Notes under the pieces: model-generated | Databases searched by the model: none | What the model was told of the DNA's origin: nothing | What the model saw: the letters and a program-made list of their open reading frames with translations, nothing else | Assembly (NCBI GenBank): GCA_030642335.1 | Contig: DAOWNX010000012.1 | Location: 1 to 10,712, forward strand | Direction: 5' to 3' | Length of the DNA stretch: 10,712 nucleotides | DNA from: Caldisericota bacterium | GTDB taxonomy: Bacteria; Caldisericota; Caldisericia; Caldisericales; Caldisericaceae | Translations under genes and position numbers: made by a program | Shown here: positions 1 through 6,383 of the stretch, one piece after another | Position numbering within the stretch: position 1 is the stretch's first letter | Layout: each line of letters starts with the position of its first letter

Positions 1-258
1 ACCTTCGTTCTTTACTTTTATCATTACGGCAATTACTTTTTTGCCAGGATTAACTCCTGTATTTGAATCGTAATCAGGGTCGATATCTACATTTGTTACC
101 ATAAGAGACGTATCATTCTCTAATTTTGTCCACTCATTCATTATACCGTTTACTGTTTTTCTTTCGGAAGGCGTAGTTGGTGCAGATGCCTTGCCGCAGC
201 CAGCAATAACTATAGTGAAGAGAATTACAATAATTAAAGTAAAAACGATTCTTTTCAT
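1..258 (-). CDS. Lipoprotein with DUF4352-like domain, partial (C-terminus beyond window)
   Basis: The first 86 residues of a secreted lipoprotein are visible; the reading frame stays open to the window edge. It has a Lys-Arg N-terminus, a hydrophobic stretch (residues 4-19) and a lipobox IAGC with the lipidated Cys at residue 21, so the mature protein should be membrane-anchored on the outside. A short Ala/Thr/Pro/Ser linker is followed by a pattern (about residues 38-86: EWTKLEND, LMVTNVD, NPGKKVIAVMIKVKNEG) that resembles the start of DUF4352/telokin-like immunoglobulin-fold domains, which begin with a strand, a variable loop and a 'valine-rich strand plus K-N-x-G' signature. The ATG at 256-258 is preceded by an AGGGGGA ribosome binding site. 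It lies downstream of the terminator of the aldehyde oxidoreductase operon and so is probably expressed separately. No specific ligand can be assigned. Confidence 0.8.
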   Translation of the reverse strand, partial: MKRIVFTLIIVILFTIVIAGCGKASAPTTPSERKTVNGIMNEWTKLENDTSLMVTNVDIDPDYDSNTGVNPGKKVIAVMIKVKNEG

Positions 259-342
259 CTCTTGTTGTCCCCCTTTTTATACTTCTCGTAAATCTATTTC
301 CTTACTCCTGATTTCTTTCTATATTTTATATCTTTTCATTAA

Positions 343-374
343 AAGAAAGGTGGCTCTATAGAGCCACCTTTCTT
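343..374 (-). terminator. Intrinsic terminator of the aor operon, perfect palindrome
   Basis: A perfect 32-bp palindrome has 14-bp arms (343-356 and 361-374) around a TATA loop (357-360), with a GC-rich core GGTGGCTC/GAGCCACC. Read on the minus strand, the 3' arm ends in CTTTCTT and continues TTAAT, giving the U-rich tail of an intrinsic terminator. Read on the plus strand it is followed by ACGG, so termination is directional for the minus-strand operon. The stop codon of the flavoprotein gene (356-358) lies in the loop and first arm base. Confidence 0.88.
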
Positions 375-1582
375 ACGGATGGATACAGTTCTGAATAGGA
401 TATGTTTCCGTATAGGAGTGAGCTCTTAAGTGTGCTGACTTCAATTTCATTTTTCATTACATAAAGGTAAACTCCCGGACTTTCAACTTCACCCATAAGT
501 ATAAATCCCCTGAGTTTTCCTTTTTCTAAGACAATTTTTCTGTATTCACCATTTACATTTTTTCTGTGCACATCAAACTTATCTTCTTTGCTGATTCCAC
601 CGGTGAATATGGTTTTTCCAAAGATAGTGAGGATATTCCTTGATACGTCGCCCGGGTAGATGAATTTTATTCCAGCCATGTTTGCTCCTGCAATTTTCCC
701 CTGTTCAGCTGCTACAGGCCAGAGTGCATGCATTCGCTCATCGTCGTAAACAATATCTTTTACTTCTACAACGTCTTCTGCGGCGTATATATCTTTTATA
801 TTTGTTTCAAGAAGTTTGTTAATATAGATTCCCCGGTTTGTTTTTATCCCCGTGCCTTCAATACGATTTACATTTGGCTTTACGCCTTTTCCAAAAATAA
901 TGCAAGCTCCTTTCAGCACTTTTCCTGATTCAAGTTTTGCGAAGGTTGTCCCATCTTTTTCTTCTATTTCTTTAATACTTTCACATTTAAGCACTTCAAT
1001 TCCAGATTTTGAAAGTCCTTCTTCCACAATTTTTGATGCTTCTTTATCAATAATTTGAGAAAGAACTCTATTGGAATGTACAACATAAGTGATTGAAATA
1101 CCAATTTGTAGCAGTGCATTGCCAATTTCCATATTTACAAGCCCTGCGCCTGAGAGTATCACTCTTTTTTCATTAGATTGTTTGATTTTATTTTTTATTT
1201 TCTCTATATCTTTAAGATTTCTCACGGAAAGAACTGACGGAAGCGTACTGCCTGGTATTTCTGGAACATATGCATGTGCACCAGTTGCGATGAGTAGTTC
1301 GTCGTAAGTAAATTTTTCGTTGGAATTTGTTGTAATGGATTTGTTTTCCGTATCTATTTTTATAACTTTTTTATCTAACAGAAGTTCTATTCCATCAGGG
1401 ATATTAAGGTAGGAATCATCTATCGTAGCTTCTCCTGAAAGAAGGTAAGGGAGAGTCATTTTGCCATATGGTTTTACGTTTTCTTCTGAAATAACTATTA
1501 CTTCATCTTTTGGGTTGATTTCTTTTATCTTTTTTGCAGCACAGAGTCCCGCAATGCTACTTCCTATAATTATGTGTTTCAT
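356..1582 (-). CDS. aorC: FAD-dependent pyridine nucleotide oxidoreductase, AorC-like subunit
   Basis: A 408-residue two-dinucleotide-domain flavoprotein (Pyr_redox_2 family). The FAD motif is at residues 7-12 (GSSIAG). A PYG...LPYLLSGE segment (38-51) resembles the nitrite reductase/NAD-rubredoxin reductase branch and has no redox Cys at the place used by CoA-disulfide reductases. A second Rossmann motif GAGLVN lies at 145-150 and the second FAD motif at 265-270 reads DIYAAED. In the Aromatoleum complex the equivalent subunit carries FAD and passes electrons to NAD+; I infer the same role here. It is the third gene of the operon: its ATG overlaps the catalytic-subunit stop as ATGA (1579-1582), which implies translational coupling. 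Its last codons form the arm of the terminator hairpin. Odd points are Glu269 where a Gly is usual and Asn150 where a Gly is usual in the NAD motif. Confidence 0.88.
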   Translation of the reverse strand: MKHIIIGSSIAGLCAAKKIKEINPKDEVIVISEENVKPYGKMTLPYLLSGEATIDDSYLNIPDGIELLLDKKVIKIDTENKSITTNSNEKFTYDELLIATGAHAYVPEIPGSTLPSVLSVRNLKDIEKIKNKIKQSNEKRVILSGAGLVNMEIGNALLQIGISITYVVHSNRVLSQIIDKEASKIVEEGLSKSGIEVLKCESIKEIEEKDGTTFAKLESGKVLKGACIIFGKGVKPNVNRIEGTGIKTNRGIYINKLLETNIKDIYAAEDVVEVKDIVYDDERMHALWPVAAEQGKIAGANMAGIKFIYPGDVSRNILTIFGKTIFTGGISKEDKFDVHRKNVNGEYRKIVLEKGKLRGFILMGEVESPGVYLYVMKNEIEVSTLKSSLLYGNISYSELYPSVRKVAL

Positions 1583-3393
1583 TTTAATTGAGAAAGTCCT
1601 AATTCTTCCAACTTTTCTTTTGTGGGGATACTCTTTTCGTCCCAGCCTCGCACCTTGTAGTAATTATCAAGCATTTGATCAAGTTTTTCAATTTCTCCTT
1701 TTGATGGTCCTGTTTTTATTGGTTCCTTTGTGATTCTTGGGGGGAGTGTATCATCTTTTCGTGTAAAGCCGGCTTTGAGGTTGAAGAGTTTTTCAAGATT
1801 CCAGATCCTTTCACCAATCTTCATAAATTCTTTTTCATCACATTCATTTCCTGTCGCAGTAGAATAGAGAGCTGCAATATTTTTCCCAACAAGTCCGAAT
1901 GTTGTGAATAGACAAATGCCTGTTGAGTCGAGCGCAGCGGTTAAATCCTGGAATGTTTTTGCAAGTTCTGCCTTCCCTTCATATTTTAGCCTGTCAGCAT
2001 TACCTAGAACTTCTGCAGCAATTGTATAACCTCTTACATGACAAGCTCCCCTGTTACTTGTTGCATATTCAAGACCGATTCCTTTAATTGCCCGTGGGTC
2101 ATATGCAGGAAATTCTTGTTTCTTTGCACTCATCGAAAGCTCAGGATGACCGTAATGTTCTGCAAGCCTATAAGAACCTTGTGCTAACAGCTTACCGAGT
2201 TTTCCTTTTTGTTCTCCCATAAGTTTTATTGATTCTACAAGTGCATCGCTTGAGCCAAAGTTAAGTGTGAATGGTGCATCTTCTTTTGGCATAAACCCAC
2301 TTTCATATAGATCCATCGCGCAGGCAACAGTAGAACCTGCTGAGATTGTATCTAATCCGTATCGATCACAGAGATAATTTGCCATAATAACTGCATTGAG
2401 ATCCGATATACCACACATAGCGCCAAATGCCCATATTGATTCATATTCAGGCCCTCCACCATGTTCTCCTTTATATTTTCCTTCTTTTATCTCTGTTACT
2501 CTTCCGCATCCAATGGGACACTCTGCACATCCTTCATTTCTTACGAGATTTTTGTCTCTTAGAGTCTCCCCACTGATTTTTTCTGCCTCAGGAAAATATG
2601 CATCATGTGCATTTCTGGTTGGAAATCCTCCAACACCATTGATTACATTTACAAGCATTGCAGTTCCGTATAATGCTGCTCCGCCACCTGAGAATGCATC
2701 TTTGTTGAGTATATCTCTTGTTTCGTAAACTGCTTCCATAAATTTTTCTGGGTCAGCAACATTTGTGCCCAGATTTCCTCTTACTGCAATCCCTTTTAAA
2801 TTTTTGCTACCAACTACTGCACCTACTCCTGTTCTTCCAGCTGCTCTGTGTCCATTAAACATAACATTGGAAATGAGAGAAAGTTTTTCTCCAGCAGGGC
2901 CTATTGCCATTGTTTCTGCCTCCGGGTGAGTTTCCTCTCTCATTAGCTTATCAGTTTCATCTATAAGCTTTCCCCATAGATTTTTTGCGCTTCTTATCTC
3001 TACTTTTCCTTTGTTTATCCATAGATAAACCGGTTCTTTTGCTTTTCCTTCCAGTATTATCATATCGTAACCTGTTTGTTTAAGGGCAGGGCCAAAATGA
3101 CCACCTGAGTTTGAACATGCAATTGCACCGTTCAATGCCCCTTTTGTAATAACCATAACTCTTCCCGATGAAGGGGCTAATGTTCCATCTAAAGGGCCTG
3201 TTGCAATAATTACCTTATTCTCTTTTGAAAGAGGGTCTACTTTTGGGTCTATCTCTTCGAGCATAACTCGTGTTCCGTATCCTCTCCCACCAATGTACTT
3301 TTTTGTCCATTCTTCATTGATAGCTTCTACTTTTACATCCCCACTAGTAAGGTTTACCCTGAGGATTTTGCCTTTATAACTTCCTCTGATCAT
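1579..3393 (-). CDS. aorB: Tungsten-dependent aldehyde:ferredoxin oxidoreductase, catalytic subunit
   Basis: A 604-residue, full-length AOR-family enzyme, which oxidises aldehydes to carboxylic acids (and can run in reverse) using a bis-pyranopterin W or Mo cofactor and one [4Fe-4S] cluster; a cytoplasmic enzyme. The cluster ligands are C289, C292, C296 and C494, spaced like Pyrococcus furiosus AOR (288, 291, 295, 494). Pterin-binding DxxGL-type motifs are at D343-D348 (DRYGLD) and D489-C494 (DSTGIC). The family signature RAAGRTGVGAVVGSKNLK is at 183-200. E316/E318 and H452 are in the area of the P. furiosus catalytic Glu313 and His448. The start has an AGGGGGTGA ribosome binding site and an ATGA overlap with the ferredoxin gene upstream. 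Tungsten rather than molybdenum is inferred from the family and from the riboswitch form; the substrate cannot be read from the sequence. Confidence 0.95.
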   Translation of the reverse strand: MIRGSYKGKILRVNLTSGDVKVEAINEEWTKKYIGGRGYGTRVMLEEIDPKVDPLSKENKVIIATGPLDGTLAPSSGRVMVITKGALNGAIACSNSGGHFGPALKQTGYDMIILEGKAKEPVYLWINKGKVEIRSAKNLWGKLIDETDKLMREETHPEAETMAIGPAGEKLSLISNVMFNGHRAAGRTGVGAVVGSKNLKGIAVRGNLGTNVADPEKFMEAVYETRDILNKDAFSGGGAALYGTAMLVNVINGVGGFPTRNAHDAYFPEAEKISGETLRDKNLVRNEGCAECPIGCGRVTEIKEGKYKGEHGGGPEYESIWAFGAMCGISDLNAVIMANYLCDRYGLDTISAGSTVACAMDLYESGFMPKEDAPFTLNFGSSDALVESIKLMGEQKGKLGKLLAQGSYRLAEHYGHPELSMSAKKQEFPAYDPRAIKGIGLEYATSNRGACHVRGYTIAAEVLGNADRLKYEGKAELAKTFQDLTAALDSTGICLFTTFGLVGKNIAALYSTATGNECDEKEFMKIGERIWNLEKLFNLKAGFTRKDDTLPPRITKEPIKTGPSKGEIEKLDQMLDNYYKVRGWDEKSIPTKEKLEELGLSQLK

Positions 3394-3881
3394 GGGTTCA
3401 CCCCCTTTGCCATCTCTTTTGCAATCTCTTTATACTTGGCGGCAACTCCCTTTTGTTTGGCTGCTACGGTGTCTTCTACTTCTTCAAATGTAAGTGCTTG
3501 TTGAGCGCATACTTTTACACATTCTGGATCTCCTCCACAATTATCGCACTTGATAATCTCTTTGCCTGTATGCTCTAACTTTATTGAACCCCATGGGCAG
3601 GCAACAACACATTGCTTACATCCGATGCATTCGTCTTTGTTAAATTCAACAACGTCAGTTTCTGCGTTTTTAGTAAGTGCTCCAGTTGGGCATACTTCTG
3701 CACAGTAAGCTTCTTCACACTGCATGCAGACAGATGGAACAAAACTTAGGTCTTCAAGAAAAGTACTGATTTTGATTCGGGAATCTAACGGATTAAAGAC
3801 ACCTTCATGTTTGAATGAACATGCATACTCGCATGCTCGGCACCCTGTACATTTCAAAGGGTCCAGCATGAGTATTTTCAT
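3390..3881 (-). CDS. aorA: Four-cluster ferredoxin-like electron-transfer subunit (AorA-like)
   Basis: A 163-residue iron-sulfur protein with 16 Cys in four groups: CTGCRACEYAC, CMQC...CAEVC, CIGCKQCVVAC and CDNC...CVKVC. This is enough for four [4Fe-4S] clusters, the pattern of HycB/NrfC-like electron-transfer subunits and of AorA in the Aromatoleum aldehyde oxidoreductase. Its likely role is to wire the catalytic subunit to the flavin subunit or to an external redox partner in the cytoplasm. The ATG at 3879-3881 is chosen because AGAGGGGGTGG stands 4 nt upstream. A TTG 33 nt further upstream is in frame but falls inside the riboswitch and has no ribosome binding site. The C-terminal 35 residues are Lys/Ala/Glu-rich and probably helical. 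It is the first gene of the operon and overlaps the next by ATGA. Confidence 0.93.
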   Translation of the reverse strand: MKILMLDPLKCTGCRACEYACSFKHEGVFNPLDSRIKISTFLEDLSFVPSVCMQCEEAYCAEVCPTGALTKNAETDVVEFNKDECIGCKQCVVACPWGSIKLEHTGKEIIKCDNCGGDPECVKVCAQQALTFEEVEDTVAAKQKGVAAKYKEIAKEMAKGVNP

Positions 3882-3885
3882 TGAA

Positions 3886-3894
3886 CCACCCCCT
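3886..3894 (-). promoter_or_regulatory. Ribosome binding site that fixes the aorA start
   Basis: AGGGGGTGG on the minus strand lies 4 nt before the ATG at 3881 and is a close match to the anti-Shine-Dalgarno complement AGGAGGTGATC. It begins 8 nt after the last P1 base (3903) of the riboswitch aptamer, so folding of the aptamer could control access to it. Confidence 0.75.
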
Positions 3895-3901
3895 CTTAGA
3901 T

Positions 3902-3999
3902 TTCTCCTTTCCAAGAATGGGAGGCATAAGCGTTTTCACTTATACCCTATCGGTTTCGCTCCATGGCAATTACTTTAGGACACGAAACTCGGAGAGGAT
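3902..3999 (-). promoter_or_regulatory. Molybdenum/tungsten cofactor (Moco/Tuco) riboswitch, P3-less form
   Basis: The leader of the aor operon carries the conserved core of Moco RNAs in order. CTCCGAG is at 3994-3988, CTAAAG...ATTGCCA at 3978-3964, GCCTCCC at 3925-3919 and GGAAAGGAG at 3912-3904; the last three match the E. coli moaA leader as I remember it. The fold is supported by complementarity. P1 pairs TCTCC (3995-3991) with GGAGA (3907-3903). A 6-bp helix pairs GTTTCG (3988-3983) with CGAAAC (3958-3953). A hairpin pairs 3943-3937 with 3932-3926 around an AAAA loop and extends into GGG/CCT (3947-3945 with 3924-3922). The extra P3 hairpin seen in the E. coli element is missing; P3-less variants were proposed to respond to the tungsten cofactor (Tuco). 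It sits directly between the promoter and a tungstoenzyme operon. Confidence 0.87.
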
Positions 4000-4014
4000 T
4001 TAACTTATAAAAAT

Positions 4015-4042
4015 ATTATAAAACTTTTATGGAGAATGTCAA
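4015..4042 (-). promoter_or_regulatory. Sigma-70 promoter of the aor operon, perfect consensus boxes
   Basis: On the minus strand TTGACA (4042-4037) and TATAAT (4020-4015) are separated by 16 nt. Both hexamers are exact consensus. The predicted start of transcription, about 4008, is some 10 nt before the first paired base of the riboswitch, so the whole aptamer is in the leader. A strong promoter with downstream RNA control fits an operon controlled mainly through cofactor supply. Confidence 0.85.
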
Positions 4043-4120
4043 AAATACAAATTGCTCCATCGAAAATCTGTATCCAATTAAACACATTTTATTTAAAAAT
4101 CTATACGAAAGAATCTTCCG

Positions 4121-4567
4121 TTAATCGTAAGAGAGTCGGGTTTTCTTGTCTGTAAGAGTTGGTTTAATTAGTTCTTTCCACTTTTTTGGATTCCATGTAC
4201 CCAATTTTTTATGTATTTTGTAATATTTCTCCGGTATGGGATGAGTGCCAACGATAACTTTCAGGCCATATTCTTCCTTAATGAACTTACAAAAATAGTC
4301 TATATATTGGCATGGAGGATAACCTACTATAAATCCTGTAGCAAGATGGATGACTTCTGCTCCATTTTTTTTCATCTCTTCTGGTGCGTATTCGATATTT
4401 CCACCGGGACAACCGCCACACGTTGTAAAACCAACAACTTCTATCTTTTTTTCTTTGTAAATACTGAACGCTCCTTCTCTGTTACGGAGTGCCTTGAAAC
4501 ATTTACCACTTGCACAGTTGTGGTAACGATTACAAATGATGATACCAATTTTAACGGTTTCTTTCAT
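4121..4567 (-). CDS. CGGC domain-containing putative metal-binding protein
   Basis: A 148-residue soluble protein matching the CGGC domain family, named for the motif seen here at C50-G-G-C53 (TTCGGCPGG). The N-terminal part has a KIGIIICNRYHNCASGKC segment with C12, C18 and C23; further Cys are C86 and C93, and GTHPIP is at 107-112. The Cys/His pattern suggests binding of a metal or Fe-S cluster, but no biochemical function is established for the family. The ATG has a strong GGAGGAGG site 5 nt upstream. It stands alone: 240 bp with a separate promoter and riboswitch divide it from the aor genes, and 162 bp divide it from the antiporter. No clear terminator follows it; only a weak GAAGATTC-type repeat is seen, so some read-through into aor is possible. 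Confidence 0.85.
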   Translation of the reverse strand: MKETVKIGIIICNRYHNCASGKCFKALRNREGAFSIYKEKKIEVVGFTTCGGCPGGNIEYAPEEMKKNGAEVIHLATGFIVGYPPCQYIDYFCKFIKEEYGLKVIVGTHPIPEKYYKIHKKLGTWNPKKWKELIKPTLTDKKTRLSYD

Positions 4568-4602
4568 TTAACCTCCTCCTTTTGACTACAGAATATCACA
4601 TT

Positions 4603-4618
4603 TTTTCTCAGGAGAAAA
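4603..4618. promoter_or_regulatory. Palindrome upstream of the CGGC gene, possible operator
   Basis: TTTTCTC and GAGAAAA form 7-bp perfect inverted arms around AG, 36-51 bp before the CGGC start codon. A possible -10 (GATATT, minus strand 4597-4592) lies just downstream, but no well-spaced -35 was found. The site could be an operator; it has no U-tract and is too AT-rich for a convincing terminator. The rest of 4568-4729 shows no gene. Confidence 0.3.
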
Positions 4619-4729
4619 CTTTACAAGTTTATCTTTTAAGAAAGCGCAGTAGCAGTAAAAACATGTATAATTCTTATGGGATAATTAAATGAATTTTGTA
4701 TAGAGAATTGTATAAGGAGAGATGGCATG

Positions 4730-5902
4730 TTATACTTTTTTAAATCTCTTCTCTCTTGTGAGAATATTTTTTAGTAGTGGAGCACCTATAATTTCGAAAA
4801 ATACTACTCCCATCATTATTGCTGCGAACACTGTATTTCCGTAGTGTGGCAGTGTACTTTTAGCAAGTATGGCGAGGTATATACTGAGTTCTGATTGTGG
4901 AAGTAATACCCATCCAATATTGTTTCTCAGGTCCTTTTTAATTTTTGCTATGAATCCCCCAATAAAACCTCCAATTATTTTACCGATACTTCTTGTAAGG
5001 ATGAACGAAAGTCCCAAGATGCTCGATTCAAAGAGAAGCTTGAATGATAGAGCGGATCCGTTCACTATGAGAAATGTGATGAAAAGTGGTGCATCAATTT
5101 GGCTTAATACTTCATGAATGGTTCGTTTTTCTCTGGAAAAGTTTGTAAATACTGCGCCAACTAGCAAAGACACAAGTATCACATGCAACTTAAGCAAAAC
5201 GGATAAGCCTATGGTTATAAAAATAAACCCCAGTGTAATTGCGAAAAGGGTCCTTAATTTTCTGAACGAATTTGCGATAAAACTAAAGAGAACACCAAGC
5301 CCTATGCCTAAAACTATGGAAAGTACAATTTCTTTTATGATGATAAGCGCAAAACCATTTTGCAAATGCTGAAATTGTATCAAGCTTTGTGCAATTGGTA
5401 AAATTATGAAAAACGCAAGTTCTGTAAATAAATCATCTAAGGTTACTATTCCTTTTAAATATTCGGAAAGGAGTCCTTTTATGTTGTATTCTCTGGTGAC
5501 GAGAATAATAATATCAGGCGCAGTAGCAACGCCAATGGATGCGATAACCATGGCTACAGCACTGGGAATATGCATCAAGAATTTAAGTCCAGTAAAAATA
5601 ATAAACCAGGTAAATACAGCTTGTGTAATTGTGATTATGAATACTTTTTTCTCTATTTTTCTTAGCCTTTTTAGTGAAAATTCCATTCCCATTTCAAGAG
5701 ATATTACGGAGAGTGCAAACTGATCTATGTAGATAGCGATTTTCGCAAAATATGGGCTTAACAGATGAAATGCAGCGCTATTGCCTATTATGAAGCCAAT
5801 TAGTATATAGCCTGTGACCATAGGGAGTTTTATTTTGTGAAAAATTCTTCCCGAATAGATAGCCAAAAAAAGCAATATTCCTAAGGATAAAAATGTATTC
5901 AT
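4730..5902 (-). CDS. CPA2-family Na+/H+ (cation/proton) antiporter, NapA/Kef-like
   Basis: A 390-residue integral membrane protein with about 12 hydrophobic segments, the usual length for the membrane domain of NapA/KefB-type antiporters; there is no C-terminal TrkA-N/RCK regulatory domain. The core shows KLPMVTGYILIGFIIG in the first hairpin, ATAPD at 126-130 in the unwound-helix region and the paired acids D156-D157 (TLDDLF), the numbering also known for Thermus NapA. The DD motif is typical of electrogenic Na+/H+ exchangers, whereas Kef K+ efflux proteins usually have QD. LLPQSELSIYLAIL at 333-346 matches the conserved late helix. Likely job: Na+ or pH homeostasis at the cytoplasmic membrane. 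The start fits the family because helix 1 begins at once, but there is no Shine-Dalgarno sequence in front of it. No terminator is evident after the stop. Confidence 0.88.
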   Translation of the reverse strand: MNTFLSLGILLFLAIYSGRIFHKIKLPMVTGYILIGFIIGNSAAFHLLSPYFAKIAIYIDQFALSVISLEMGMEFSLKRLRKIEKKVFIITITQAVFTWFIIFTGLKFLMHIPSAVAMVIASIGVATAPDIIILVTREYNIKGLLSEYLKGIVTLDDLFTELAFFIILPIAQSLIQFQHLQNGFALIIIKEIVLSIVLGIGLGVLFSFIANSFRKLRTLFAITLGFIFITIGLSVLLKLHVILVSLLVGAVFTNFSREKRTIHEVLSQIDAPLFITFLIVNGSALSFKLLFESSILGLSFILTRSIGKIIGGFIGGFIAKIKKDLRNNIGWVLLPQSELSIYLAILAKSTLPHYGNTVFAAIMMGVVFFEIIGAPLLKNILTREKRFKKV

Positions 5903-5907
5903 ATTTT

Positions 5908-5935
5908 ATTTTAATGAATTTTTTGCAATTTCCAA
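5908..5935 (-). promoter_or_regulatory. Possible promoter of the antiporter gene, leaderless layout
   Basis: On the minus strand TTGGAA (5935-5930), a 16-nt spacer and TAAAAT (5913-5908) are followed after 5 nt by the ATG at 5902-5900. Transcription would begin at or within a base or two of the start codon, which agrees with the absence of a ribosome binding site. The -35 match is moderate (4 of 6). Confidence 0.45.
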
Positions 5936-5940
5936 GATGC

Positions 5941-5968
5941 TTTACAATTTTCTTTGGCGATTTATAAT
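5941..5968 (+). promoter_or_regulatory. Sigma-70-type promoter in front of the decayed moxR gene
   Basis: TTTACA (5941-5946), a 16-nt spacer and TATAAT (5963-5968) form a near-consensus promoter facing right. It is back to back with the antiporter promoter. A GGGAG site (5984-5988) and ATG (5995) follow, so the expression signals of the dead gene appear preserved; it may now serve the downstream PLP enzyme gene. Confidence 0.65.
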
Positions 5969-5994
5969 AAAGTTAGAGCAGATGGGAGCGTGAT

Positions 5995-6282
5995 ATGGTT
6001 AAAAAGTTAAGCAATAACCTAAAAAAGTTATTATTGGAAGAGACGAAGCGATAAATAAAATAATTGCTGCTCTTTTATCTGATGGACATATCCTTTTGAA
6101 GATGTCCGGGGACAGAGAAAATGATGCTTGCAAAAGCAGTTTCCATTTCACTAAATGCAAGATTTAAGCGGATTCAATTTACTCCTGATTTATTTTCCAC
6201 TGATATTGCAGGGATTACAGTTTTTGGCAGAGTAAAATATGGAAATGATGATATAATTGATAAAGAATTTAGAGAAACGTAA
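5995..6282 (+). pseudogene. Decayed MoxR-family AAA+ ATPase, N-terminal remnant
   Basis: Joining three reading frames gives the N-terminus of a MoxR ATPase. From 5995 it reads MVKKLSNNLKK, then (frame at 6027) VIIGRDEAINKIIAALL and SDGHILL, then EDV at 6098-6106, then from 6106 PGTEKMMLAKAV, NARFKRIQFTPDLFSTDIAG. MoxR proteins have a GRD/E...ALLsgGHvLLEdvPGtGKTmLA...FKRIQFTPDLLPSDItG core. Three single-base deletions are implied: one in the A-run near 6021-6026, one near 6098 and one near 6106. The Walker A GKT has become EKM. The frame closes at a TAA (6280-6282), and the expected GPIF and Walker B regions are absent; the last 17 residues are not MoxR-like, so the rest was deleted. MoxR genes normally stand before DUF58/VWA genes; none remain here. 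Confidence 0.8.
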
Positions 6283-6383
6283 ACTATTGCACCAATTTTT
6301 GTTGAACTGTTCAGCTGTAGAGGAGTTTAATTTTATATTTGGGGTCTTATACATTATTCTATACTGTTTAGTTTTGAGGTGTA

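Noticed and set aside
3912..3914. TTG as the start of the ferredoxin subunit, adding 11 residues
   Set aside because: It falls inside the riboswitch 3' strand, lacks a ribosome binding site and adds a Gly/Arg-rich tail foreign to the family; the ATG at 3881 has a near-perfect site.
4097..4120. Possible terminator after the CGGC gene
   Set aside because: Only a 4-bp GAA/TTC-type pairing and scattered T runs are present, far weaker than the terminator at 343-374.
4693..4713. TTGTATA repeated twice near the antiporter stop codon
   Set aside because: Two short AT-rich copies in an AT-rich gap are expected by chance, and there is no third copy or stem.
4727..4780. A 15-codon plus-strand reading frame (MLYFFKSLLSCENIF) with AAGGAG upstream, antisense to the antiporter 3' end
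   Set aside because: It lies almost wholly antisense to a confident gene, is very short and has no clear promoter with both boxes; the purine-rich site is likely chance.
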